DNA from: Bacillus timonensis | GTDB taxonomy: Bacteria; Bacillota; Bacilli; Bacillales; Bacillaceae_L | DNA: 64,000 bases | NCBI RefSeq assembly: GCF_000285535.1 | Contig: NZ_HE610990.1 | Span: 59,472 to 123,471, forward strand | Direction: 5' to 3' | Shown here: positions 38,459-45,389 of the stretch, in pieces | How the letters are laid out: every line of letters starts with the position of its first letter | Position numbering within the stretch: the stretch's first letter is position 1 | Made by a program: the position numbers and the translations under genes | Notes under the pieces: model-generated | Told to the model about the DNA's origin: nothing | What the model saw: only the letters and a program-made list of their open reading frames with translations | Database searches by the model: none

Positions 38459-39142
38459 TTACCCATTATTTCTCTGTCTAATTACAATAGAGTTATTATT
38501 ATCTCGATCTAAGGTAATGTATTTATCTGCTGTTCCGAGAAATAACCCATTCTCTATAACACCAGGAATGAGGTTCAGTTCTCTTTCTAATTCTTTAAGA
38601 TTCGTCCTATCAGGGAAATGACAGTCAAGAATATAATGACCATTATCCGTTTGAAATGGAGTACCCTGCATTTGTCTTAATTGAGTTGTAAGACCGAGTT
38701 CTTGAATTTTTTTCTGAGTCATTTTTAATCCAAAGGGTAGCACTTCAACCGGTAATGGGAAGGATCCTAACTTTTCAACGTTTTTCTCGGGGTCAGCAAC
38801 GACAATAAAAGTTTCAGCAGCAGTTGCAATGATTTTTTCCCGTAGAAGAGCGCCACCGCCACCCTTTATAAGATTTAAATCAGGATCAACCTCATCCGCA
38901 CCATCAATGGCCACATCAATTTGTTCAACCCTGTTTAAAGAGATAAGAGGAATTCCAACTTTCGTAGCCAATTTTTCAGTTTGTTTTGAGGTAGGTACTC
39001 CCTGAATAGAAAGTCCACTTTTAACGCATTCTCCAAGTTTTGAAATCGTATAAAACACTGTCGATCCAGTTCCTAGACCCACTACCATTCCATCCTCGAT
39101 ATATTCGATTGCTTTTTCTCCAACCGCTTTTTTCTCATTCAA
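38459..39142 (-). CDS. rpiA: Ribose-5-phosphate isomerase A
   Basis: 227 residues. TTG start at 39142 (MNEKKAVGEKAI), preceded by AAGGGAG. GLGTGSTVFY (22-31), DGADEVDPDLNLIKGGGGA with the catalytic acid near 83 and the lysine of REK are all present. It interconverts ribose-5-P and ribulose-5-P. First gene of the rpiA-zwf-gnd-pgi operon; its promoter bears a palindrome shared with the hxlR region and an MhqR-like box. Confidence 0.94.
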   Translation of the reverse strand: MNEKKAVGEKAIEYIEDGMVVGLGTGSTVFYTISKLGECVKSGLSIQGVPTSKQTEKLATKVGIPLISLNRVEQIDVAIDGADEVDPDLNLIKGGGGALLREKIIATAAETFIVVADPEKNVEKLGSFPLPVEVLPFGLKMTQKKIQELGLTTQLRQMQGTPFQTDNGHYILDCHFPDRTNLKELERELNLIPGVIENGLFLGTADKYITLDRDNNNSIVIRQRNNG

Positions 39143-39207
39143 AGGATTCGGTCTCCCTTCATTTAAAATGGAGATATCTGTTACCAGAAGTCACTATTAG
39201 TGCCGGA

Positions 39208-39253
39208 GTTACTTTGCGTAACCAATAATACGCCTTAACTTATACACAGTCAA
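39208..39253 (-). promoter_or_regulatory. rpiA promoter with HxlR-region type operator
   Basis: Minus-strand -35 TTGACT (39253-39248), 17-bp spacer, -10 TATTAT (39230-39225). Just downstream is GTTACTTTGCGTAACC (39208-39223). With the flanking AATA-TAC-CC it matches the site at 33792 over more than 20 positions, in identical geometry to the -10. A repressor bound here would cover the start of transcription. Confidence 0.75.
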
Positions 39254-39259
39254 GATAAT

Positions 39260-39277
39260 TGTCTCGAATTCAAGATA
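39260..39277. promoter_or_regulatory. MhqR-like box upstream of the rpiA promoter
   Basis: TGTCTCGAATTCAAGATA matches the MhqR operator TATCTCGAATTCGAGATA at 16 of 18 positions. It lies 6 bp upstream of the rpiA -35, rather than over the promoter as at mhqR itself. A second half-like AAGATAATTATCT follows at about 39272-39284. Confidence 0.6.
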
Positions 39278-39310
39278 ATTATCTAAAAACAATGAATTTT
39301 CTTTTCCTTC

Positions 39311-39342
39311 AAAAAAAGAATCGGAATTAATCCAATTCTTTT
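39311..39342 (-). terminator. Hairpin downstream of cstR
   Basis: AAAAGAAT-C-GGA / TCC-A-ATTCTTTT with A/T runs on both sides; probable second terminator of the cstR transcript. Confidence 0.6.
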
Positions 39343-39440
39343 CAGCTTCAAATGAAATTATTCCATTAGATACAAAACTTTATTCCTTTTTGGTACGGTC
39401 TGTTTCCTTTGAACTTTCCTAATTCCGTTTAGGATAATAA

Positions 39441-39462
39441 AAAAGACCCTTTAGGCCTTTAT
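39441..39462 (-). terminator. Short terminator at the cstR stop codon
   Basis: AAAGGCC-TAAA-GGGTCTTT on the minus strand followed by TTTATTAT. The stem overlaps the end of cstR. Confidence 0.6.
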
Positions 39463-39725
39463 CTACTTTTTACAAGTAATTCAACTGCTTCTTTTACAAG
39501 TTCCTCTGTATTTTCCCCTTTTTCATCAGCATTACGTACACATGAAACTAGGTTAGAGCTTACTACCACTCCAATTGTTCGATCAATAGCTGTACGTGCT
39601 GCGGAAAGTTGAGTAATAACGTTCTTACAATCCTTATTTTCTTCCATCATCCGTAAAATACCGCGTAATTGTCCTTCTATACGCTTCACACGATTCTTTA
39701 TTTTATCATCGTATTCCAAGTGCAT
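39459..39725 (-). CDS. cstR: CsoR-family persulfide sensor repressor
   Basis: 88-residue all-helical CsoR/DUF156 repressor. C33 and C62 are present, but the histidine that copper-sensing CsoR uses four residues before the second cysteine is N58. That pattern defines CstR, which is inactivated when sulfane sulfur cross-links the two cysteines. N-terminal RVKRIEGQLRGILRM is the family signature. It follows a rhodanese-like gene under a promoter with a CstR-type box, so it is probably autoregulated. The surrounding sulfur genes fit this role well. Confidence 0.9.
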   Translation of the reverse strand: MHLEYDDKIKNRVKRIEGQLRGILRMMEENKDCKNVITQLSAARTAIDRTIGVVVSSNLVSCVRNADEKGENTEELVKEAVELLVKSR

Positions 39726-39758
39726 TGCCCCCTTTCACGGTAGGGTTGATGGTTTCTC

Positions 39759-40124
39759 CTATTTTACTGCTAACTTTTCAAGTAATTTACGAGAATGATT
39801 CACAGTATATCCTGTCACTTGAAATCCTTTACGCCTTAAAATTCGAATAGCAACATTTTTCTCAAGCCTTGTCGAAGCTACGACATGAACCTTTTTATCA
39901 GGTATCTCGTAACAATACCTTTCCAAATAGGCAACAGGAATATTAATAGACTTATCGATTACATCTTTGTATGATATATTGTAGTCTCTTACATCTATAA
40001 TCTCAATATCCATAAGGTTTATGTTTAACTCATCATCGCAGTGTATACCAACTACAGGGAAATACCTCTTATATAATTCCCATACTATAAATAGTATCAA
40101 AAGTAAAAACAAAAGCAATAGCAT
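39759..40124 (-). CDS. Membrane-anchored rhodanese-like protein without catalytic cysteine
   Basis: 121 residues. An N-terminal hydrophobic helix (residues 1-16) is followed by a rhodanese fold with DIEIIDVRDY near 39-48. The active-site loop, C-R-x-G-x-R in working enzymes, reads VVASTRLEKN here, so thiosulfate or persulfide transfer by the usual mechanism is unlikely. Two other cysteines (HCDDE near 29, RYCYE near 71) remain. It is cotranscribed with cstR from the promoter at 40169-40197 and may bind, rather than transfer, sulfane sulfur. Confidence 0.78.
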   Translation of the reverse strand: MLLLLFLLLILFIVWELYKRYFPVVGIHCDDELNINLMDIEIIDVRDYNISYKDVIDKSINIPVAYLERYCYEIPDKKVHVVASTRLEKNVAIRILRRKGFQVTGYTVNHSRKLLEKLAVK

Positions 40125-40168
40125 TGCAACCCCCTTAAAGTATCAAATTGAGGTAACACTGTAGATAT

Positions 40169-40197
40169 ATTTTATACCCATACGGGTATATTGTCAA
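40169..40197 (-). promoter_or_regulatory. CstR-controlled promoter of the rhodanese-like/cstR genes
   Basis: Minus-strand -35 TTGACA (40197-40192), 17-bp spacer, -10 TAAAAT (40174-40169). The spacer is occupied by the 18-bp palindrome TATACCCATACGGGTATA (40173-40190), so repressor binding would block polymerase. Confidence 0.87.
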
Positions 40198-40235
40198 ACA
40201 ACTAACTTACCTTGTTTCTAAAACCTTTATATATA

Positions 40236-40258
40236 AAAAAGGAGGTTATGCCACCTCC
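40236..40258 (-). terminator. Terminator after the two-TGA small frame
   Basis: GGAGGT (40241-40246) / ACCTCC (40253-40258) with six T on the minus strand. It begins 8 nt after the TAA of the small frame 40267-40416, marking the 3' end of the tusA-PDO-tauE transcript. Confidence 0.85.
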
Positions 40259-40266
40259 ATTTATCG

Positions 40267-40416
40267 TTAAAATATTTTTTGTAGCAATATAATGACTCCT
40301 ACCAGGAGCCAGACAAGTACCTCAGGTCATATTGGCGGAATGCCCTTAACCTTTGAGTCTTTGTTAGTCTGAACTCCTCAAGAACCATTACCACAATTCT
40401 TAGTGGGTTTCGCCAT
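40267..40416 (-). CDS. Candidate small selenoprotein with two in-frame TGA codons
   Basis: A 49-codon frame from ATG 40416 (RBS AAAGGGGTGTAACA) to TAA 40267, interrupted only by TGA at codons 13 (40380-40378) and 30 (40329-40327). Read with U: MAKPTKNCGNGS-U-GVQTN, KDSKVKGIPPI-U-PEVLV, then a single membrane helix WLLVGVIILL. C8 and U13 would form a C-x4-U pair. After the second TGA, TGGCTCC/GGAGTCA forms a hairpin with the loop TGGTA about 24 nt on, similar to bacterial SECIS elements. It is the last gene of the TauE operon, directly before the terminator. If the host lacks Sec machinery, the product is a 12-residue peptide or a pseudogene. Confidence 0.45.
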
Positions 40417-40486
40417 TGTTACACCCCTTTTTATTTAGGTTTAAATTGTACAATTTCAGACGTTAATTTCAATATACAATCTTATA

Positions 40487-41261
40487 TTATAGAATATCCA
40501 ACCAAATCTTCACTGCGGTTGCAGCGATTAAGAATGCAAGGATTATCTGTAAAACCTTTGTGTTCATCTTTTTCCCTGCGTTTGCACCTAATGGTGAAGC
40601 GATTAAGCTTGCTATAATCATAATTATCGCTGGAACATATTCGATTTGTCCTGTTGTGATTTTACCAACAGTAGAACCAATTGATGAAATAAATGTGATT
40701 GCAAGTGAAGATGCAATTGTCATTCTAGTAGGTATTTTTAAGACAACGAGCATAATTGGTACAAGTAAAAATGCGCCGGCTGCCCCAACGATTCCAGCAC
40801 CAAGTCCTACGATTAAAGCAAGTAAGGCAGCTAGCCACTTATTAAACGTAACTTGGTCAAATGGAATATCATCTACATTTTTTTTGGAATAAACATCATG
40901 ATAGCAGCAATTAACGCTAATACACCATAGACAACGTTAATACCACCCTCTGACATAAATTTGGACCCAAATCCACCAACAAAACTACCTACTAAAATAC
41001 TAATCCCCATATAAAGAATAAGTTTTTATTTAAATAACCACCTTTACGATAGGCCCATACACCACCTATTGTTGCAAATAACACTTGAACAGCACTGATC
41101 CCTGATACCTCATGTGCACTAAAAGCTGCTAATCCTAATAATGGTGGAATATATAATAGCATTGGATATTTGATAATAGAACCACCAATCCCTAACATTC
41201 CTGAGATATATGAACCAATAAAACCAATTAAAAAGATTGTAATGATAAATGCAAAATCCAT
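40487..41261 (-). pseudogene. TauE/SafE-family membrane permease with two apparent frameshifts
   Basis: Sulfite/sulfonate exporter family (TauE/SafE), about 258 codons, eight expected membrane helices. The first part ([20 protein letters not shown]...) runs to about 41028, where an A5 run (should be A6) shifts the frame. The middle part ([19 protein letters not shown]...) runs to about 40885, where an A8 run (should be A9) shifts it back before VDDIPFDQ. With both bases restored the gene is complete. CstR regulons often include such an exporter for sulfite or related anions. Both losses look like homopolymer under-calls. Confidence 0.83.
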
Positions 41262-41284
41262 TTTATGTTAGCCTCCTCTTGAGA

Positions 41285-41310
41285 AAAGGGAACCATACAC
41301 GGTTCCCTTT
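41285..41310 (-). terminator. Attenuating hairpin between tusA and the TauE gene
   Basis: AAAGGGAACC (41285-41294) / GGTTCCCTTT (41301-41310), 10-bp perfect stem with a short T run (TTTTC) on the minus strand. It probably lowers expression of the membrane protein relative to upstream soluble genes. Confidence 0.75.
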
Positions 41311-41318
41311 ATTGTTGT

Positions 41319-41546
41319 TTACGCCTTTTTAATCCAGAACTTTAATACATCATTTTCTGCTTCATGCTTTAGTAGTTCATGACAACCTAACTTTGCCCAT
41401 GCTGTTAGGTCATTTTTTGCTCCTTTATCAGTTGCATGAACTTCAAGTACTTGGCCTGATTCGATTTCATTTATTGCTTTTTTTGTTTTTACAATTGGCA
41501 TTGGACATGCGAGTCCTTTTGCATCTAATACCTTTGCTACATCCAT
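41319..41546 (-). CDS. TusA-family sulfurtransferase
   Basis: 75-residue TusA/SirA-like sulfur carrier. The active cysteine lies in GLACPMPIVKTKKAI (C15). Such proteins shuttle protein-bound persulfide between rhodanese, DsrE and dioxygenase partners. RBS GGAGGAG before the ATG at 41546. It lies 31 nt after the dioxygenase fusion gene. Nearly the same as the copy at 44393 and the N-terminal domain of the gene at 42755, so the locus holds three TusA domains. Confidence 0.92.
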   Translation of the reverse strand: MDVAKVLDAKGLACPMPIVKTKKAINEIESGQVLEVHATDKGAKNDLTAWAKLGCHELLKHEAENDVLKFWIKKA

Positions 41547-41577
41547 GAGATCAACTCCTCCAATCCATTAAATATAA

Positions 41578-42705
41578 TTAGCGAACTGCACAACGGTTTG
41601 GTCCGATTTCCATTTCACGTTGTTTTTCTTCATCAGGAGAGATTTTCCCCATATTTGTTTCACGAATCTCTTGATATGCATTTGGTTGTGGTGGTAGATT
41701 TTCTGTTACGATTTTTCTAAACTCTGCTTCGTCCTTAATATTTAGACCGTGGTTTTTCACAAATAGTGTTCCAAGTTTATCAGATACGCTTCCATCCTCA
41801 TTTAGTTCGTCGATAATCATGAAGTGAGCTGGTAAAACCACTAGATCATTAGACAATTCTCGATAACGGTTATATAGAGTTTCTCTTAAATCTCCTACCC
41901 AATCCTGCGCTAAACCAGCAAGGTCAGGTCTACCGATTGAATCGATGAATAGAATGTCACCAGAAAGTAGGAACTCCTTATCCACAATAAAAGACGTAGA
42001 ACCAATTGTGTGACCTGGAGAATACAATGCATGAATAGTAATGGTTGTATTTCCAATTGTCACATCTTGCCCACCTTCTAGAGCTGCGTATTCAAACGTA
42101 ACTTCAGTTGCATCTTTTGGTGGTAACCAGTAAGTTGCATCTGTGCGTTGAGCAATTTTCCTTCCACCTGAGATATGGTCAGCGTGTAAGTGTGTATCAA
42201 ATACATGTGTGATTTTTGCGTCCTTGCTGTCAGCAAAATCAAGGAAGATATCGGTCATACGTGTTGCATCGATAATGGCAGCTTCACCGTTTGATACAAC
42301 CATATAAGAGAGGCAGCCTTTTCCGATACGAACGAATTGATAAATTTCTCCACCATCTTTTAAGTCGCCCACTTTAACTGGCTCTAGATGCTCACTCCAA
42401 GCCTTCATACCACCTCTTAGGTATGAAACAGTTAGCCCAGCTTCTGAAAGCATATCAGCTACCATGACAGATGATCCTTCTTTTGCACAAACTACTAAGA
42501 TATCCTTTTCCTTTGGTAATTTTTCAAGAATTTCCTCAACTCCGTCTAGTAATTCAAAGTAAGGAATGTTTAAATAGTCAAAGTTTTTACCTTCAATTTT
42601 CCAATCGTTAAAATCATTTTGGTTACGAACGTCTAAGATAAATAATGGTTCTTTATTGAACACTTTTTTCGTAACATCTTTTGCAGTCATTACATTAACA
42701 GTCAT
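41578..42705 (-). CDS. Rhodanese - persulfide dioxygenase fusion (MBL fold)
   Basis: 375 residues. N-terminal rhodanese domain (1-105) with C73 in [10 protein letters not shown]-terminal ETHE1-type metallo-beta-lactamase domain (about 120-350) with THLHADH (H172, H174, D176, H177), H232, D250 and H294. It oxidises persulfide to sulfite with O2 while the rhodanese handles sulfane sulfur. In staphylococcal CstB and the Burkholderia fusion the dioxygenase part comes first; here the order is reversed. RBS GGGGG. Under CstR-type control. Confidence 0.9.
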   Translation of the reverse strand: MTVNVMTAKDVTKKVFNKEPLFILDVRNQNDFNDWKIEGKNFDYLNIPYFELLDGVEEILEKLPKEKDILVVCAKEGSSVMVADMLSEAGLTVSYLRGGMKAWSEHLEPVKVGDLKDGGEIYQFVRIGKGCLSYMVVSNGEAAIIDATRMTDIFLDFADSKDAKITHVFDTHLHADHISGGRKIAQRTDATYWLPPKDATEVTFEYAALEGGQDVTIGNTTITIHALYSPGHTIGSTSFIVDKEFLLSGDILFIDSIGRPDLAGLAQDWVGDLRETLYNRYRELSNDLVVLPAHFMIIDELNEDGSVSDKLGTLFVKNHGLNIKDEAEFRKIVTENLPPQPNAYQEIRETNMGKISPDEEKQREMEIGPNRCAVR

Positions 42706-42754
42706 TTTACGATTACCCCCTATGGTATATTTTCATTTAAAAAAATTATATTTC

Positions 42755-43330
42755 TTATTTTGTAATACTTGTTGTTTTACCTGTCCAATTGCTCATTCCC
42801 GGGACAACATTCATTACGTTTTTGAAACCTTTATCTGTAAGTTTTTGTGAAGCTAAATCACTACGGTTTCCTGTGCGACAAACTACATAAATTTCTTTAT
42901 CTGCATTTAGTTCATTCATTCTTTCGTCTAGTTCTCCTAGCGGAATAGAGATTGCTTTAGGAATATGGCTAAATGCATATTCTGCTGCTTCACGAACATC
43001 AAGAACAACTATATCCTTTCCAGATGAAATAGCAGCTTCTAAATCTTCATTTGATATTACATTAGGATGTTTTTGCTCTTTAGCTTCTTCACCGCTAGCT
43101 TTACGAATATAATGTTTCAGTACATCGCCTTCTTCTATCGTGCCAAGGTATTGATGTCCTGTGCTTTCAGCCCAAGCTTTAAGATCTGCTTTTGAACCTT
43201 TATCGGTTGCTTGAACCTCTAATACGTGTCCGCTATCTAAGTTATTGATTGCCTTTTTAGTTTTCACAATCGGCATTGGGCAAGCTAAGCCTTTTGCATC
43301 TAATACAAGGTTTGTTTTTATTGATTCCAT
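42755..43330 (-). CDS. TusA-rhodanese fusion protein
   Basis: 191 residues. TusA domain 1-75 (GLACPMPIVKTKKAI), a charged linker (about 76-90), then a rhodanese domain with active cysteine in YVVCRTGNRS near 150 and the carboxy-terminal NVVPGMSNWTG. Carrier and transferase in one chain resemble staphylococcal CstA, which has rhodanese, TusA and repeat domains. The gene starts about 120 nt after a CstR-like box and precedes the dioxygenase fusion by 49 nt. Confidence 0.9.
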   Translation of the reverse strand: MESIKTNLVLDAKGLACPMPIVKTKKAINNLDSGHVLEVQATDKGSKADLKAWAESTGHQYLGTIEEGDVLKHYIRKASGEEAKEQKHPNVISNEDLEAAISSGKDIVVLDVREAAEYAFSHIPKAISIPLGELDERMNELNADKEIYVVCRTGNRSDLASQKLTDKGFKNVMNVVPGMSNWTGKTTSITK

Positions 43331-43450
43331 TTTATTACCTCCGCAATTACATAATTTTACATGTCGTCATGAACCAAAATCATTACTTAGACATCTATAC
43401 ATAATTTCCTTAATTATCTCTGATTTACAATCATGCTAACATTTTATTGA

Positions 43451-43468
43451 AATACCCATATTGGTATT
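43451..43468. promoter_or_regulatory. CstR-like box before the tusA-rhodanese fusion
   Basis: AATACCCATATTGGTATT, an imperfect copy of TATACCC-N4-GGGTATA, 121 nt upstream of the fusion gene start. No strong -35/-10 pair is evident, so it may be a secondary site. Confidence 0.65.
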
Positions 43469-43483
43469 CAAAAACTAAAAAAA

Positions 43484-43780
43484 TTATTCTACGTTGCCTT
43501 CCCAAGCGAGCATACCACCTATCATGTTAATTACTTTTAAGCCTTGGCTTTCTAGAAATTGTGAAGCTCTTCCGCTTCTACCGCCAGAACGGCAAACCAT
43601 CACATATTCTTTAGCTTTTTCTAGTTCATGCATGCGGAATTCGATTAATCCTAGAGGGATATTCACAGCCCCAGGAATTTTCCCTGCCGCAACTTCATCA
43701 ACTTCACGAACATCGATTATATTTAATGTTTTACCTTCATTTAGTAAAGTTTCAACTTCTTTTGCTGTTAGTTGTTTCAA
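43484..43780 (-). CDS. Rhodanese-domain sulfurtransferase
   Basis: 98-residue single-domain rhodanese. Active loop VCRSGGRSGRA with the catalytic cysteine near 65; NIIDVREVDEV near 20. TTG start at 43780 with RBS AGGAGG. It is expected to move sulfane sulfur to the neighbouring TusA/DsrE proteins. A CCAGGAG/CTCCTGG hairpin (43839-43859) precedes it in the transcript. Confidence 0.92.
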   Translation of the reverse strand: MKQLTAKEVETLLNEGKTLNIIDVREVDEVAAGKIPGAVNIPLGLIEFRMHELEKAKEYVMVCRSGGRSGRASQFLESQGLKVINMIGGMLAWEGNVE

Positions 43781-43884
43781 TTTGGTTTCCTCCTATCTAT
43801 TTTTAACATTTGGTTGTGTTGGTTATATGCTTCTATCTCCAGGAGCTTACCCCTCCTGGTATAAAAGGAATTAACCTCAATTTA

Positions 43885-44363
43885 TTAGATGAACAGGTTC
43901 ACATTTCCACTTTCAGCATCTGCCAAGTATGCAGCAACACCTGCTAATTCCACATTATCTAATAGTTCCTCTTGTTTAAGTCCAAGCAAATCCATTGTCA
44001 TTGTGCATGCAACAAGCTTAATATCTTGCTCTTGTGCCATTTCAATAAGCTGTGGTAATGTCAACGCATTGTGTTTTTTAATAACATCTTTAATCATTTT
44101 TGGCCCCATACCTGCCATATTCATTTTTGAAAGTCCTAATTTATTTGCACCTCTAGGCATCATTTTGCCAAACATTTTTTCAATGAAGCTTTTTTCCGCC
44201 CTAATCTCTTCATCTTTACGTAAGGCATTTAATCCCCAAAAGGTATGGAAAATTGTCACTTCATGATCATATGCCGCTGCACCATTTGCAATAATATAAG
44301 CAGCCATTACCTTGTCATAATCACCGCTAAATAATACAATCGTTGTTTTTTTCTTTCAGTCAT
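43885..44363 (-). CDS. DsrE/DsrF-like sulfur-relay protein, with an apparent 5' frameshift
   Basis: About 159 residues of the DsrE/DrsE-like (COG2210) family. The best start is the ATG at 44363 (RBS GGGGAGG), giving MTERKK-TTIVLFSGDYDKV once one A is added to the A7 run at about 44346-44352. Without it the longest frame begins at 44307 and lacks the first beta strand. A conserved cysteine lies in LVACTMTMDLLG. It acts as a persulfide acceptor/donor with TusA and rhodanese partners. Confidence 0.85.
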
Positions 44364-44392
44364 TCTTTTTCCTCCCCGCTTTCTCCAGAGTA

Positions 44393-44620
44393 TTAGCCTT
44401 TTTTAATATAAAAGAAAAGAACACCATTTTCCTCTTTTGATTCAACAAGTTCATGTCCAGTAGATGCTGCCCAAGCTGTTAAATCATTTTTTGCACCTTT
44501 GTCAGTTGCAAGTACCTCTAAGATCTGGCCTGATTCAAGACTATCAATAGCTTTTTTAGTTTTCACAATCGGCATTGGGCAAGCTAACCCTTTTGCATCT
44601 AAAACTTTATCTATATTCAT
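44393..44620 (-). CDS. TusA-family sulfurtransferase
   Basis: 75 residues, GLACPMPIVKTKKAI with active C15. First gene of the sulfur-relay transcript behind two CstR-type palindromes. RBS GGAGG just before the ATG at 44620. Paralogue of the gene at 41319. Confidence 0.92.
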   Translation of the reverse strand: MNIDKVLDAKGLACPMPIVKTKKAIDSLESGQILEVLATDKGAKNDLTAWAASTGHELVESKEENGVLFFYIKKG

Positions 44621-44649
44621 GTAGATAACCTCCGTTTTTTATTTTTACA

Positions 44650-44667
44650 TTTACCCCCATGGGTATA
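44650..44667. promoter_or_regulatory. CstR box next to the tusA promoter
   Basis: TTTACCCCCATGGGTATA. On the minus strand a -35 TTGACA (44696-44691), 17-bp spacer and TAATTT (44673-44668) lie immediately upstream, so the box starts right after the -10. Confidence 0.78.
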
Positions 44668-44758
44668 AAATTAACTAAAATAAAAATAGGTGTCAACCCT
44701 ATTTAACTTGATTATTATTCAACCTTTGAAAGATACTGTGATTAAACTCACAAGTCAT

Positions 44759-44787
44759 ATGTTATACCCACATGGGTATAATGTCAA
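44759..44787 (-). promoter_or_regulatory. Second CstR-controlled promoter upstream of tusA
   Basis: -35 TTGACA (44787-44782), 17-bp spacer, TAACAT (44764-44759), with TATACCCACATGGGTATA (44763-44780) filling the spacer. The layout is the same as at 40169-40197. Confidence 0.82.
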
Positions 44788-44840
44788 CAATTAAAAATAA
44801 AAAAGTGGATGCATTTCTAAAACACACCCAACTTTTTATA

Positions 44841-45224
44841 TTATACAGTTTTGTCAATACATCTTATTAGTCTTTCTTCAATATCCTTAGCAAGAGTCTG
44901 TATCTTTTCATCATTCATCATCGTAATGAGCGAGGTCGGTCTCGGCATTCCAATACATGCCTTTTCATTATCAGTATAGACCAATATCTTACATGGTAGG
45001 AAATAACCTGCCATTAAGTTTTCACTAATTACTCTATACGCTTCATGGGGATTGCATACTTCAAGCACTTTAAAATCTCTTTGAAAATCAAGACCTTTTG
45101 ATTGCAGTTTTTCCTTCAAATCGAAATTCCATAACACACCGAATTGTTCCTCTTTTAAATTGTCCTCTAGGTTTTTTATAACCTCTTCCATATTCTTATT
45201 CGTTGCAACAGTATAATCAAACAT
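44841..45224 (-). CDS. DUF302 protein
   Basis: 127 residues from ATG 45224 (RBS GGGGGG). DUF302 fold: VLEVCNPHEAYRVISENLMAGYFLPCKILVY in the middle. Both cysteines (C58, C79 region) are typical of the family, which is often near sulfur or thiol-stress genes, but no activity is established. It lies upstream of the two CstR promoters, so it is probably a separate transcript. Confidence 0.82.
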   Translation of the reverse strand: MFDYTVATNKNMEEVIKNLEDNLKEEQFGVLWNFDLKEKLQSKGLDFQRDFKVLEVCNPHEAYRVISENLMAGYFLPCKILVYTDNEKACIGMPRPTSLITMMNDEKIQTLAKDIEERLIRCIDKTV

Positions 45225-45389
45225 CAAATGAACCCCCCTTTCAATCTTATTATTTCTAATGAAGTAAATTGAATACTATGTAAGTTCCCGTCCTGCCGCA
45301 ATTTAATCAAAATAGTACGAATTAAACTGGCACAGCTACCTAAGCATGAAACATAAAATAAATAGATTGTTAATAAAAGGAGGACAAAC

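Noticed and set aside
40267..40416. TGA read as tryptophan (alternative genetic code) to explain the two-TGA frame
   Set aside because: TGA serves as an ordinary stop in other genes of the window, for example pirin and the DUF294 gene overlap.
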